A DNA stretch of 64,000 nucleotides from Orbilia blumenaviensis (GCA_036872755.1 JAVHNS010000010.1:310001-374000); one strand, 5' to 3'; shown: positions 12,701 through 24,945, numbered from the stretch's first letter. The notes: generated by a model not told the origin, from the letters alone. Translations and numbers: made by a program.

Positions 12701-14227
12701 ATGTATCCGTCAGTCCCTCGCACATTCAAACAATTCGACTCCTCCTCCTTCACAGCCAACAGCAACATCTGGGACCCGCCAACCACTTTCTCCAGCCTCG
12801 CACCGAGGGTTGACACGTCTCGATCATACCGTAAATTTGCAAAACCGGTTTCCCGCTCTGAAGCATTCGCTCGGCCATCCCTGCCTGCTAGCAGTTACAT
12901 TGATTCATATGGCAAGGATGCCTCCTCCAAGAGGCGAAAGAGAGGGCCTTCGGAACTTAACGATAACCTAGCTGACGATAACTACATTCCTTCAATAAAA
13001 TCTGCAATCAATGGAGGGACGATGCCGTCAGCAGGCCTCAAGGCAGGTCTGAAACGGGAGCTCATAGATGACGATGAAGATTCCGACGAGGAAGGCGTCA
13101 TGAAAGATTCCTACCTTTCCGACACTCAGTACCGCAGAACTTGTGGCACTTCAACACATGAATCTGACGACCGGGGCGGAAAACGGCGCTTATTAAATGT
13201 GGTCGGTTCGGTGGTTGGTAGTATTTGGGAATTTTGCACCTCGCAAATGCAAAATTCTCTGGCTGGGATCATTCCTAAGATCGGATGGTCCACCGCTGCT
13301 GCAGAATATTACGATACCCCCTTCAACGCCCCTCCAGGTTTATTCGACGACGACGAGACGATCTCCCAGAGCACCGTTGACTTTATCAAGCCAGCCCTGC
13401 CAGGGGTATACGTTCCACCCCTAACAACAACATTCAGGAAACCAACGCTACAGTCTCTCATCCCGCCAAGCCCCGTCAAGGAAGACGATAACTTCAGCGC
13501 GCGAAGCCCCGACTTTTCTTACTTGGATGAGGATTTATCACGATCACGTACGGTGGGCCTGGAATCGCCAATGTCCGCTTCTTGGATCCTCGTCAAACCC
13601 GAATCGAACTCAAGAGCATCCTCTCCAGCTCCGCCAAAAAGTCCCGGTGCAAGTGCAGCAAGCATGAGACGAAACGACTCGAACTCTGGCTCCCGCCCGA
13701 GCACCCCTATCTTCTCTACGCCCCCAGCTAACGGCCTAGGCCGTAGAACTTCGTACTCCCGCCAGGTTCCTTCGAGGAAGATGCGAGGTGTAGCATCCCG
13801 ACCGGTCGGGTTCTCTACTGGTACTCGCAGCGGGTATCTCAGCAGAAGCACCAGTGTTTCTACGCCAAGCACCCCTGTTATCGGCATGTCACAATCACAA
13901 TCGGCATACCCCTCGTCTTTCAACTCATCCCAACCCTCATTTGCAGGATTTAGCAGGGGTAGCATGGCTAGCTCAGTTACTTCAGTTGGTAGCAGCTTGC
14001 CCACGTCACCAATCAGAGCCGGTGCTAGTGCTGCCGGACAGAGATCTAGGGGTATGTCCGTCAGTGGTGCAACACCAGCAAAGAAGAGAATGGAGATGGA
14101 CGAGGAGGACGAGCTGGCACAAATGGATTTCTTCAGCAAACAGCTGAGAGCTTTGATCCGCGAAGGGAAGGAAGCGTTAGGCAGCAAAGTGGAAGTTTAC
14201 GAGTGCGACGAACAAGATTGGATGTGA
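12701..14227 (+). CDS. Disordered Ser/Pro-rich fungal protein, 508 aa
   Basis: Single-exon frame starting at an ATG at 12701 and ending in TGA. No domain of known function is visible. A basic patch RRKRGPSE lies near residues 78-85. An aromatic/hydrophobic segment (VVGSVVGSIWEFC) sits near residue 170 and may be the only ordered part. The centre and C-terminus are rich in Ser-Pro and Thr-Pro, typical of kinase-regulated disordered proteins. The acidic end (DEEDELAQMDFFSKQLRALI) forms a likely amphipathic helix, followed by a Lys/Glu-rich tail. Fungal proteins with this plan are usually annotated as hypothetical. A nuclear location is plausible from the basic patch. The 222-codon frame on the opposite strand (13519-14187) is a shadow of this gene. 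Confidence 0.8.
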   Translation: MYPSVPRTFKQFDSSSFTANSNIWDPPTTFSSLAPRVDTSRSYRKFAKPVSRSEAFARPSLPASSYIDSYGKDASSKRRKRGPSELNDNLADDNYIPSIKSAINGGTMPSAGLKAGLKRELIDDDEDSDEEGVMKDSYLSDTQYRRTCGTSTHESDDRGGKRRLLNVVGSVVGSIWEFCTSQMQNSLAGIIPKIGWSTAAAEYYDTPFNAPPGLFDDDETISQSTVDFIKPALPGVYVPPLTTTFRKPTLQSLIPPSPVKEDDNFSARSPDFSYLDEDLSRSRTVGLESPMSASWILVKPESNSRASSPAPPKSPGASAASMRRNDSNSGSRPSTPIFSTPPANGLGRRTSYSRQVPSRKMRGVASRPVGFSTGTRSGYLSRSTSVSTPSTPVIGMSQSQSAYPSSFNSSQPSFAGFSRGSMASSVTSVGSSLPTSPIRAGASAAGQRSRGMSVSGATPAKKRMEMDEEDELAQMDFFSKQLRALIREGKEALGSKVEVYECDEQDWM

Positions 14228-14894
14228 AAGCCCTTATTACGGAACCGTTAACGAATCTTGGTTTTTTAGTGTAAGTGTCTACAGTGAATGCATGATTATG
14301 GGATATCCACAGGGACGAAAAGAAAAACAAATGTTATGAATGAATCGGCGGCATCAAGCGTTTATGATTTTGATAGCGGAGGTTATACTGTCTTTCTGTT
14401 TTTCTGTTTCTTCTTCGTTTTTCACAATTCATTTGGGAGGGTTTAATGGAAGGCGTCCAGATTACTCAGAGTCTCTTTTGTTCACGATCCTGCTACGTCT
14501 CCTTCCCTTTTCTTATCTTTTCCTGCTTGTTCTTCTTGATGTTTTTCCTCTGCTTCAGAACACACACACATATGCAGAGTACTGTAATGTATAACAATTC
14601 AAGGTCTATCTTTTTCCTCTAGAGCCACCAAATCCCTTTTGGAACCGTTTCCTTGGAAGCTGTCAAAGCTGCATGAGAGCTGCATCGCCAAGCCGCGTCG
14701 CTGGGGGAAGGCATAACGACATGGCAACGGTGGAACAACGCGTCTTCCCTCTAACGGCTATTATAGGTCCTGTCGCAAGTTACTCTATCGTAACTGCACA
14801 CATACTACAAGAAAAAAATCGACACGTTTCCTCGAGGCGTTGTTGCGGTACATACATACTTCACAAGTGACGTGGAAGTTCCCGGAAGGAAAAC
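14228..14894. other. Intergenic between two plus-strand genes
   Basis: About 670 bases with no supported gene. T-rich sequence at 14390-14560 fits the 3' UTR of the upstream gene; the remainder should hold the promoter of the YdeI-family gene. Confidence 0.4.
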
Positions 14895-15713
14895 ATGCCA
14901 CCTGACGTTTCACCCCTCACCGTCCTCAACGCTACAGCGTGGACGTCATGGCTCACCAAAAACGCATTAACATCCGCAGGAGTCTGGTTAACCCTCGCAA
15001 AGAAGGGTGTGACCTCACCGACATCACTTACATACCCCGAAGCGCTCGATGAAGCGCTCTGTCACGGTTGGATAGATGGACAACGTAAAGGCGGGGATGA
15101 TAAAACTTTCTCACAAAGGTTTACCCCACGAACGGCGAAGAGTGGTTGGTCGAAGAGGAATGTGGGGTTTATTGAACGGTTGGAAGGGGAAGGGAGGATG
15201 AAGCCTTCTGGACTGGCTGCTGTGGCTGCTGCTAAAGCTGATGGGAGGTGGGAGAAGGCGTATGCCGGCTCTGCGAGTATGGTTCCCGACCCTTTGTTTT
15301 TGGAGGCGTTGGAGGGGAATGATGCCGCCAAAAGGTTTTATGAAGGGTTAAGTAGCCAGAATCGTTTTGCGATCTATCTGAGACTGCAGCAGTTGAAGAC
15401 GGAAGCTGGGAAAATGAAGAAGATACAGGAGTTTGTGGTTATGTTGGAAAATGGGGAAACAATATATCCGCAAAAGGCTGCTACCGCGAAGGGCGGGGAG
15501 AAGGGACAGGGGAAGGTGAAAGTGAAGAGAGCTGCAAGCGAGAGCGGGGATGAAACCGCACCATCGGTTCAGAAGCGAGCGAAGAAGGGCAAGCTGGCGG
15601 AAGCTAATACCAAGGTCAAGGTTATGACAAAAGCTGAAGAGGGAGAGGGAGCGAAGAAGAAGACTGTTGAACCACGTCGACAGGGGTTACGGCAACGGAA
15701 GGAGAAGCCTTAA
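14895..15713 (+). CDS. YdeI/OmpD-associated family protein with basic C-terminal tail
   Basis: Single-exon gene, 272 aa, starting at an ATG with a purine-rich context. Residues about 15-195 match the YdeI/OmpD-associated family: the Trp-rich start (TAWTSWLTKN), then GWIDGQRKGGDDKTF, QRFTPR, SGWSKRN, and the GRMKPSGLAAV segment, then a helical region ending near ETIYPQ. In bacteria this family is described as linked to bacteriocin protection or stress; the biochemical role is unsettled and no catalytic mechanism is established. Residues about 200-272 form a Lys/Arg-rich tail with several nuclear-signal-like patches (VKVKRA, QKRAKKGK, AKKKT), absent from short bacterial members, so a nuclear location is inferred. 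It converges with the minus-strand gene ending at 16056. Confidence 0.85.
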   Translation: MPPDVSPLTVLNATAWTSWLTKNALTSAGVWLTLAKKGVTSPTSLTYPEALDEALCHGWIDGQRKGGDDKTFSQRFTPRTAKSGWSKRNVGFIERLEGEGRMKPSGLAAVAAAKADGRWEKAYAGSASMVPDPLFLEALEGNDAAKRFYEGLSSQNRFAIYLRLQQLKTEAGKMKKIQEFVVMLENGETIYPQKAATAKGGEKGQGKVKVKRAASESGDETAPSVQKRAKKGKLAEANTKVKVMTKAEEGEGAKKKTVEPRRQGLRQRKEKP

Positions 15714-16055
15714 GCCCTGCACCCCAATATAAGGGTATCACGAGGGCTTGAAAAAAAAGAAACGGACACGGGCGCTCATCCCCCATCTTCCTCCTTCTCG
15801 ATTTGGGCTGGAATCATTATTATATCTTTTATTATCGCTACTCAAAATGCCTGGCTATTCCAAAACGACATTATATTGGCCGTGACCACCAGAAAGCAAC
15901 ACGCCCCCATGACTTGACTTATCCATTTTATTCAAACCACAAAACGCCAGAACACCCTTGCAATGCAGCATAATTATGGACCAGAACGACTTGAACAGAA
16001 AAAAGAAGAAAAAAAGGAAATAAGAAAACAAAAAAGAATGCTGGTGCCAAAAACA
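15714..16055. terminator. Shared 3' region of two convergent genes
   Basis: A 342-base gap between the stop codons of the plus-strand YdeI-family gene and the minus-strand membrane protein. It is A-rich near both ends and must hold both polyadenylation regions; specific signals cannot be assigned by eye. Confidence 0.4.
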
Positions 16056-16844
16056 TCAACCCATCTGGATAGCCTCTTTCTTGTTAGGCGAGTCTGTTGA
16101 TACATCCTTGACACTTTGCAACAAATTATCTATATCAAAACTTTTTTCAAACCCAGTACTTCGAATAGATGGGTCGTCGACATCTTGGATGTGTATCGTC
16201 GGCGCCTGGATTTCTGCCGGCGTGACGGCCCCGCTTTCAACACTGGGGCTGTCGGCACCCCCCTTCTCGCTGGATGAGTTATCATATTCCAGGTCCTCCT
16301 CTTCTGTCAAGACTTCTGGTATCTCCAGTCTCTTCGCAGACACATGACTTGTCCTTTTCGCCCTCGGAAACAGAGAACTGGGGGCACTTCGTTCGAATGC
16401 CACCGGACCAGTATCACTAGATCCGTCGCTGAGCGTACCTCTCCTCGAATCTTTCGAATAGTATGAATTCCTAGGCACAGCCAGATTCGGAATCCAAGTT
16501 GCTTCCATGACGCTCACATCGCCATTTTTATTCCTGATGGTCGTTCCGGTCATGGTGACCATCCTCCCCGACTTCTGTTTATCCCGGCGCCACTGGAGCA
16601 TCCATATAAGAACACCAATGCAAGAGCATAACGCAAGGATTGTGGCGATGATGATACCGCAGATCTCTCCTGCTGATAACTGAGGGTTATTTTTGAGCCG
16701 TGTTAGCAATTTATTCTGTATTATTTCTCAAAAGTTGGGATAACTTCTATGTGATGTTATGTAACTACATCATCTCCACCATTGATGTCATGGAGTGGGG
16801 GGGACACAAAGGGAGGGGTAGATAAATTTACTAACCTGCTTCAT
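16056..16844 (-). CDS. Small single-pass membrane protein
   Basis: The uninterrupted frame begins at a TTG, so I looked for an upstream exon. On the minus strand an ATG AAG CAG (16844-16836) is followed directly by GTTAGT. A branch sequence TGCTAAC and a CAG acceptor precede TTATCAGCAGG at 16679. This gives MKQ joined to LSAGEICGII, 210 aa in total, with a 9-nt coding first exon. One transmembrane helix (about residues 10-31) is followed by WRRDKQKSGR, so the Arg/Lys-rich side should be cytosolic. The cytosolic tail is Ser/Glu-rich and disordered. No ectodomain is left in this model. A T-rich stretch ending in TTTAG just upstream could be another acceptor, so an N-terminal exon may be missing. 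Function unknown; the plan resembles small membrane sensors or anchors. Confidence 0.6.
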
Positions 16845-16849
16845 TTGTA

Positions 16850-18262
16850 TGCTTTTAGGACTAAAAAAATATAATGAATGGAAGAAAAGCCTTGGTGAAT
16901 CGTGAAAGCAGGAACGAAAGGAAAACACAGTCAACTGGGAGATATCAAAGACTTGTTGAACATTGTGTCAAGACCTTTCGAAGGATATATTTTTTTTTAC
17001 TTAGAAAAAAAAAAAAAAGTCCTTATATCCTCTTGATCCTGCTCAAGATGGTGTCCTTTGTCGGTCAGAGAAAAAGAGGATAGTGATGAGGCCGGGTTTA
17101 GTTGAAAACAGGGTATCTGGGATCCGGATCGGTTTCGTCGAGGGTTTGACTGACGACGTGGGAGTTAACCGTAGACAGAAAGTGTCTAGATCCAGAACGT
17201 CTTTCTTTTTCCCCCTTCTGGTTTATTTTTTTCAAACCAAGGACCCTTTCTTCCTTGATTTACTTGAGGCTAGTGCTAGTATTGCACTATACTATTTGAC
17301 ACTGTCGATGACAGCTCAAGGAAAAAAGAGAGAAAGAAGAAGAAGGATGAAGAGGCGGTTCAGAGCTCATGGCTGGGGAAACGGCCTCACAAAATGTGTA
17401 ATTGATCATTCAATTGTGCTGGGCGGAGGGGAGGGTGGAAAGCGACGGAAAACTAACTACGAAATTGGATCACTCTCATTCTGTCTCTGACTGCAGTATT
17501 GCTGCACTCTCACCTGCGCATGCACGGTGGATCCCTTGACTCAAGGCGTGATCTCGGAAAATCATAAATCTAGAATTTTCGCAGGAGCCCATAGTTGTTC
17601 TGTTGATTCAAATCTCGTTGGACAGGCGAATTTTACCTCTGTTTGGAGGCTTTGAGGCGTTTTCTGATTCGTTTGATGTGTGTGTGTGTATGTGTGTGGT
17701 GGGTGAGGTTGGTTATTCCTTAATGCGCGCCGCATATTACATTGGCGGGCTGCAAGGGACACACCGATAGACTGCGGGCCTTAAAGGCTGGCGTTTCGTC
17801 CTTGCTTCGAATTATCTCTACTCTGGTATGGCATGTCGCATCTACCCTGCATTCTAGGAAAGTGCTCCTTCGAAGACTGTGCATGTTCATCAATATCATA
17901 TATCGCCGAGTCATTCCTGTGGGGAACAATCTGTACAAACATAACTGTCAATGACAAGTGGAGCAGGAATTCGGAACTTTTCTTTCCGATACGATATGAT
18001 ATTATGATATGATATCAATTTTAAATAAATGTTCTAATAGGACCACATCAAACGCCAATAGAATTGCTAAGAAAATACAAAGGGAAAAGAAACCAAGGAA
18101 AGGCGGTTTCCCTAGCCGAGATTCCAACAGGCCCGAGGCCCGAATTGATATCATTGACGGCTGGGCGGCGTGTTTTACTGGCGCCTCATCATAATGCCAT
18201 AATATTAAAGAAGAAAAAACCCACCGGTCATCGCAACCGTATCGTTTCTGACCATGTTTCTT
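16850..18262. other. Intergenic between minus-strand genes
   Basis: No supported gene in 1.4 kb. It should contain the promoter of the membrane-protein gene and the 3' region of PNC1. A GT-rich microsatellite lies at about 17679-17700 and an A run at about 17007-17019. The plus-strand frames 16874-17083 and 17083-17490 are rich in Lys/Arg from purine bias and are not convincing. Confidence 0.45.
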
Positions 18263-19059
18263 TCACGCCAGATATTGTTTATCCAACCATTCCATTTCGC
18301 TGCTTCCCTTTCTAACCATGGTAATCCCGTATCCTTCTAACTCCTTTCTGACTTCTTCCCATGCACTAGGATCCACTGCTTTAGTCCCTTCCTCTACTAC
18401 ATAGACTTCGAACCCAGCCTTCTTTGCATCGATTGCGGAGTATTTAACACAATAATCCATCGCCAGTCCTACAACATAGACATGCGTGACGTCCTTCTTC
18501 TGTAGTCTCTCCACAAGTCCTGAATCCGAAACCGTGGGGTGTTCGAACGGGTCGTGGAAACAGCTGTACATCTCCACCCTATCGTCTGTACCTTTCTCTA
18601 CGATCTCGTCAACGAGGGATTGGTCTAGCTCGGGGACGAGTTCGGCGCCCTTGGTCCCCTGGATGCAGTGGTCGGGCCATAGTCTGGTTTTGTATGTCTC
18701 CGAAGGATTATGTGGGTTTGTAATTGTTGTGTAAGATATGAAGGGGACGTTGTCGGGTGCGGGGTGGTTCGAAGCGAATGAGATGTGTGTGGAGGGGTGC
18801 CAGTCCTTCGTGGCGATACGGGTTGTGAATGTGGGGTTTGCGAGAAGAGTGTTTATCACGGGGATAACATCGCGACCGTTGGTGACAGCCAGGGAGCCAT
18901 TCTAGATGATTGTAGCGTTTTGAATTAGTCATGCGATTCTGTGCTGGCTAGTATGATAAAAAGGTAAATGGTTGAGCTTACAGGCGGGCAGAAGTCCTCT
19001 TGCATGTCCACCACCAGCAATGCCGGTTTGAACTTCGATGGTCTGCCGGATGTCGTCAT
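18263..19059 (-). CDS. PNC1: Nicotinamidase (isochorismatase family)
   Basis: Two exons: 19059-18982 (ATG start) and 18901-18263, joined by a GTAAGC...CTAG intron of 80 nt; 238 aa. It should hydrolyse nicotinamide to nicotinate and ammonia, feeding NAD salvage and removing a sirtuin inhibitor. The catalytic triad of the family is in place: Asp18 in VVDMQEDF, Lys129 in EIVEKG, and Cys177 in GLAMDYCVKYSA. Metal-binding residues are present in DWHPSTH (Asp59, His61) and in WPDHC (His104). The length fits yeast Pnc1 (216 aa) with small insertions. The frame upstream of 18901 is closed, so exon 1 is needed to supply the catalytic Asp. No pathway neighbours are present. Confidence 0.93.
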
Positions 19060-20006
19060 TGCGTAATCAATACCAAAGAGTTGATTAAAGGTGTATTGGG
19101 GTTCAAAAAAAGATGATATCGGGATCTAGGTCAAACTAGTTGCAAAAGTGTATTCCGACTGACCGCGAGAGTTCGAAACGATGAAAGCGAGTTGCAGGCG
19201 ACGGGGATGTGCTAGTTATGAAGTACTGGGTACTAACGTAGCGCGGGAAGGCGTGAGGCTGCATTGTCATTGGTAGTCGCTATAGCAGTCGCGTGCTGCC
19301 TGAAGGATCCAGAATTTGTAGAAAAAGGCTGTTGGTCAACCACGCAGGCAGCCGCCCTGGATGATTTGGAAGAACTCCCGATATCAATATATTTTAGGAG
19401 ATGTCGCCCGCGATGAGTCCTCCTCCATCGCTATGATCAGCGTGTCGGTTTCTGCCTGTGCGGGAGCCATCCTGCAGGTGGTGGCGGATTCTTCGACATG
19501 GGCCTGCGAGCTTGGCCGCCAAAAGTGCACTCCACCAACAGAGCCTCGCTCCAAGACCCGAAATCGACAATATGCAACATGTTAACATGCATCGTGACAT
19601 CTCACGGCACGGTATCGGCCCAGGGGACAAACTTTTCAAGGGAAATCTTCGAAACGACAGATATTGCTGCTGAACTCTAGAAACGAAATCACATTTTTTA
19701 AAAAGAACGCCACTTCCCTATATTAAAATACACGAATTTTGCAGAAAAGAGAAGGAAGAACAAAATAAGTATCTTGAGAATTCGACAGGAAACAATGCAA
19801 TGAGACTGAAGAGTGATGAAAGAACAATGTGCGTCAGAAAAAGAGCTTTTGAAGAGAAGCGCTGGGTTCACTACAGATGTATTAAAATCATATCCAGGGA
19901 ACCAGCTCTGAAGAAGAACAGGAGGGAATCGGAGAAACGTAAAATAGAAACAATTGTCAATAATTAAAAGAAAGAAAGAAAGCAAGGCAATCCGTTTTTC
20001 TTCAGC
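19060..20006. other. Intergenic between PNC1 and the deacetylase gene
   Basis: About 950 bases. It should hold the PNC1 promoter (just above 19059) and the 3' UTR of the deacetylase gene (just below 20007). Short open frames at 19361-19680 on both strands overlap one another and show no domain. Confidence 0.45.
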
Positions 20007-23000
20007 TTAGGCATTCTTCATGGTAGCGTCTTCATCGGCACGTTTCGGGGAGTGTTCTCGAGAAATCGGGTCAGGGCTGTGAGATGGAAATGTCCGCGTC
20101 CCGGCAGGTTTGAACGCACGGGCAGGAGTACCGGCGCTCTCCTTACCAGCCATCCCCATCCATGCATTAGATTTGGATTGGTAAGGTGCGAAAGCTGCGA
20201 CCCGGTCCTTGAATGAGGTTCCACCGGCTGTATCAGGCGCCTTCGACTTCGACATCGCTCGTAGGGCCTCCTTTGCACTCTCGACGAAGGGCCGTACTGA
20301 TACACTGCTTGGTAGGAAATCGCTGGAGCTTTTCTTCGCGACCACCCTTTCCGGGGAGCTCTTGCCCTCCGCTCCCCCGCCCCCGTTCCCAGCGGAGTAC
20401 TTAGGCTCAATCGACCCAGGAGAACCTGGTAGGAGAACAACCTCCCCAGTGTTGCTCTCTAGAATATCCTTCTTCAAAGATTTTTCTCCCATCTGCTTCT
20501 GTATTTCAGCCTCTCTAGCCTGGTCACGCTCTCGGTTCTTATACGTGAGCTTAATAGACTGCATGCCAGAGGTTATGGCATCCATGGGAGCCGGGTCGGC
20601 TGTTGTTCTGATCGAAGGAATATTCTTTGCATCAGTTGGGAGGAGCGGTTGGTCCCGAGATTTCGAGATGGTTGCCTCCACTTTTGATGTCCCACCAGCC
20701 ATTCTGGGACTAGCGGATTGACGGAGTGAGGAGGATCGAACTGGAGTCTTTGCAGGTAGGGCCGAGGTCTGCGCAGAAGTACCGGATGCCTTCTTCGCCA
20801 CAACAGGCTGTTTTGCGGCAACAGCTGCTTTCGTACTTATTGTTTTCTGAGGAGGACTAGCCCTACGCCTGCCGGATACTTGTGAAACACCGGTGATGGC
20901 AGTATCAGCGGTATCAGAGGACTTTATACTAATCATGCTCGCCCTCCTGCTCACCTGGCTTTCTGCAACGGAGCTTAAGGCGCTGCCTGAGCGTTCTGGA
21001 ATATCTGTTATTTTCTTATTTGAGCTCCTCAATGATCTTCCCGAGGCTACGGCACCTGCAGGGTTGTCGACTGCCGGGATACCCACCGCACTATGGCGTT
21101 TAGCCTGGCGTCTTGCTTTTTCAACTGTGAGTTCATTGGACGAGGCTGGAGCTGACGGGTTCGCTTCCTCCCTCAGCGCCGCTAGCTGTCGCTCGGGGAG
21201 CAAACTTCTCCAGATAGCAGCGGAAGCAGCAGGCCATTCCAACGGTGGGGGGGCCGGTGGTGGAGATGGTGTTCTGTTCAAGGCCGACTGGGAAGCAGAA
21301 CTCGCCAGATTCGTTGAGGACTTGCGATGGAGTTTCGGAGCTGCCTTCGCAGCACTCGATGCAGTTGGCGAAGCGAAGTCGCCCTTGCTAGAGTCTCGCG
21401 GTTTGGAATGCTTTACTGAAGGGACTACACGCATCGCCTTGTCAATTTCCTCGAGTTTAGCGCCCAAAAACCAAGTTGAGTCGTATTCGACGCCCTCAAA
21501 TTGGCGGTCAGCTGGGTTTCCTGGCTCCGAAGCAAGGGCTCTGAGGGCTCTGCCTGTGATGTCTTGGGCCAACGAGCTTCGCCGTGGCATGACCCTTTCC
21601 ACCCGTGGTTCTGGGGCCCGCTCTAGGGTTTCTTCGTTTATCCTATCATTACGATCCCTCTTTGGGAGCGCTAATCCGGCCAAATGCGAGAATACACCAG
21701 TCCATATAGCCTTGTCTGAATAACCACCTTCCAGGACACTTAGAACCCGGCCTTCAGCGTAGGAATCCGCGAGTTTAACAGCATCGCTCGTGAACCTAGC
21801 GTAGAACTCCGTCAAGACATTGACCTTGTGCCTCTGCATTGTGTCCTGTTCATGCTCGCTCGCATCGAATCCAGCGGAAATGAAAATACCAGCTTTAAAC
21901 CCTGGGTGTTTGGATGTTGGTTTATAAGAGGCCTTCGCTTTGGCAAGGAAGCTTTCTGCCTTTCGCAAGATGATGCTGTACTTCTCCTCATATAAACGCC
22001 AAAAGTCATGTGCGTCTTTGTACTGCTCGAGGTGGACATTCCATATATTTTGGTGGTGCGAGTTCTCAATGCACGTGCTTGCATCCCGGATTTTTTCGTA
22101 GTCTCCCATCTCGCAAGGATAGGAGTTGATGTCATGAAGAGAGTAATACGCAATATGGGGTGTATTCTTAGGGGTCTTCCTGGGATTTTGGTGGCGTTCG
22201 TTCACCTCCCAAGCAATAGTTTGCGACCCATCACCATGATGAAGATCAAAGTCAAGGATAACTGCATGTGTCATTTCATACTGCAAAGCCGCCCTCGCAA
22301 TAGCAATGTGGACATTGTTGAGATAGCAGAACCCACTGGGCTCTTCATCAGCACAGTGGTGACCTATTAGAATTAATGAAGTTATATTAGGCTATCGGAT
22401 ACTCAGAAAAAGTAGCGGAATAATTTAAGCTAACATACCAGGAGGTCTAATGCACACGAAGGCTCGGCTAATCTTCTGGGTGCTCGTGGCATCTTTCGGA
22501 TCGCCATGGTCGGTCTTTCCAAAAACTCTATCAACACCTTCCCATAAGGCGCCCACGCAGCCTTCAAAGTCTTCTCGGCTACCGCCACAGAGGAAAAGAT
22601 CACCAGTGTGCCAGCCAGATGGAAGCTCATTTTCTCCTGCAGCGATTTTCTTCTCACTTTCGTCGCAAGCCTGGACCAATATTGTAGGATATTTGGGGTT
22701 ATGGACTCTTGTGACAGAAGGATCGTCAAGTGAGCCCTTCCTATCCGTTTTGATGACAGAAATGTTCTTGGCTTCGAGCTTGGACAATGCAACAGATACA
22801 CCAAACGTAGCAGCTCTCAGCCTCTCTGGACGTTCTACGACGCTACTGATTTCCCTAGCGTCGCTGGTACGTGTGTACCTGTGTAGATAACTAGAGTCAT
22901 TGAGAATAACGATTGTTTCTGCATCGGGGTGAGTCAGAGGAGGGAGGGGTGGAGTGGCGATGTCAAGTTTTGAGAGGGAAACCATAGAAGGCGTTCTTGA

Positions 23001-23291
23001 TATTGGCCTTGTAGAAGGGGAGCCAGGTAATCCAGGAGTTGATGACTTTCTACGGAGAGGTGAGTTTGGCAGAGAGCCACTTAGATTGGAATTCTTTCGG
23101 ATGAGAACAGGATGGGAACTAGGAGGCACTGTCGCTATGGCTGTTTGTGGAGGTGAAGAAGATGGAGGAGATGTCGATGCTGATGATGAAGGAAGACCGG
23201 TTGTGAGGGTCAACTTCTGGAGATTAGAAGTGAGAGCGTCCTCAGGACTGAGGGCGGGTGATGGAAGGAGTCTCTGCATCTTGGTAGACAT
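20007..23291 (-). CDS. HOS3: Histone deacetylase, Hos3 type
   Basis: Two exons, 23291-22439 and 22363-20007, with a 75-nt intron (GTATGT...TAATAG); 1069 aa. The family removes acetyl groups from histone lysines using zinc. The junction restores the active-site motif RPPGHHCADEEPSGFCYLNN; His286 and His287 are the catalytic pair. Zinc ligands lie in ILDFDLHHGDGSQ and in FISAGFDASEHEQD, and the late Tyr loop in VLEGGYSD. The first 110 residues are Ser/Pro-rich. After about residue 520 comes a 500-residue disordered tail with many Ser-Pro sites and basic patches; a long tail is usual for fungal Hos3-like proteins. The large plus-strand frame at 20893-21723 is a shadow of that tail. The class (Hos3 rather than Hda1) rests on architecture and remembered similarity. 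Confidence 0.92.
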
Positions 23292-24945
23292 CCTGTCGAT
23301 GGGTGTTCTTTCTGTTCACGGCGTTTCTATTTGTCGCTGCTGGACTGTCTCTGATGTGATAAGAGAAGAGGAGGAAGAATCTTAAACTTAATGATCTTTA
23401 GATATTATTATCATTAGTGTTTGGTACTTATGTAAGTAAGCAATGCAGGTAAGAAAGGTAGGGTAGGAGTACCTGTATGTTTAACAGACACGAACTCTCA
23501 GGCAAGGGTTCCAGCTACTGGGGATAAAACGTCATAGTCCCAGTCCTAAGTCTAGTCGCATGCTTCTGATACCGATAGCAAACACAAAACAAAGGCGACA
23601 CAAATAGGCAGGGGAGAGAAGAAAGATAAGAGGGAAGATAATTCGGCGAAAAATGACGATGGGAGTTGAAGTCGAAGTCGAAGTTGGCGATGATGGTAAA
23701 GGGGAGAAAAGACGGATTGGTTAATATTAGTAGTATGATCAGGAGGGTCCCGTCGCTGTGGTTATTGGTCTGGCCGTTATTTGATAAACACTCAACCGCA
23801 ACCGCAATTTCTCGAACGGCTCAGTCGCAGCCGTTCCTCTCAACCAGAAACACCAGACCTGACAACCAAAGCAGGAATCCCTGACCGGTTTCAGATGCTA
23901 CCCTCGATTTCAAGTTCCTTTGTGGCAAGAAGAATGATGGCGATGATGAGAAAGATGATGAGAAAGATGTTGGACATGGACTGTGCTGTGCGAGGATCTT
24001 TGGCCCGTCGCGGTGTCGCTATCGCTGTTCATGGTGGGACAACCATCGCGACGCTGGGGTATGATTGGTCCCTGATAGCGGCGGTGGCAGACGGCTCGAT
24101 ACCACGACCACCCCTGAAACAAAGAGGCTTCCCACCAAAAAAGGAGATACTTCGGGGCGATTAACGATACGTCCATGCACCGTCCTGAGTGTTCTACATA
24201 TCCTGCGAAAGGCGGGTCTCGAAATTCGTATATAAGACCAAAGCTGCTGCCGACGAGGCCTGGGTTCGTAATTTAATCTAATCTGACAAGAAAGATCCCA
24301 AAGCTTCGTCGCTAACTTACGAAAGCCTGCAGCGCAGAACGGTAATGCAGTTGCCATGCATGCAGCCCCACCAAATGCAGCGTCCTGATTCGTGCCAATC
24401 CGTGCTTGGAATCTGCTTCGGCATTGGTGTGAACGGAAACCTCAAGCGAAGGGGCCCCATGTTCCATGCAGGCCTACCAGCATGACGTAACTCGCAACCA
24501 TCGGCCTACCCCAAAGACCATTTTCCCCGCAAAAACTCTGAACCATCCATCGCACATTAGGCTGTGGGATCGCATTCCTGCTGGTGTCGATGGCCCTTGA
24601 GCCGGCATGGCGCTGTGACATTCCTGGTGACCACAGTGTGACCGAATACTGTATTTCTGGTCATGTCCGGCCTGAACGGACCCGGTTTTTCATACTTCCG
24701 ATGGTTGCTAAATTTTATTTAACAACAGGGCTTCCCGCTTTCAAATTTTATCTTTTAAAAGGATTGCATTCTTAGCTTAAGCCCCCCCAAGATCTTCAAA
24801 TCTGACCTGCGCCAGGCGAAATCTCTTTTTTAAGATCCCTTGTGGTGGTTGTTTTGCTCTTTCTCCACCTCATCAACACCAGCCTTCTACCATATTGTAT
24901 CCTGTCTACAAGCTGGTTTAGATCAGACCTCTGCTATCCAAAATC
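23292..24945. promoter_or_regulatory. Divergent upstream region of deacetylase and DUF1774-like genes
   Basis: The minus-strand deacetylase and the plus-strand membrane protein start 1.65 kb apart. The segment near 23420-23490 carries several GTAC/GGTA-rich half sites resembling the palindromes seen upstream of other genes here. Short frames at 23666-24357 overlap on both strands and show no domain. Confidence 0.4.

Noticed and set aside
13519..14187. 222-codon minus-strand frame
   Set aside because: Lies opposite the 12701-14227 gene and mirrors its Ser/Pro codon bias; no domain.
20893..21723. 276-codon plus-strand frame
   Set aside because: Shadow of the disordered tail of the histone deacetylase gene on the other strand.
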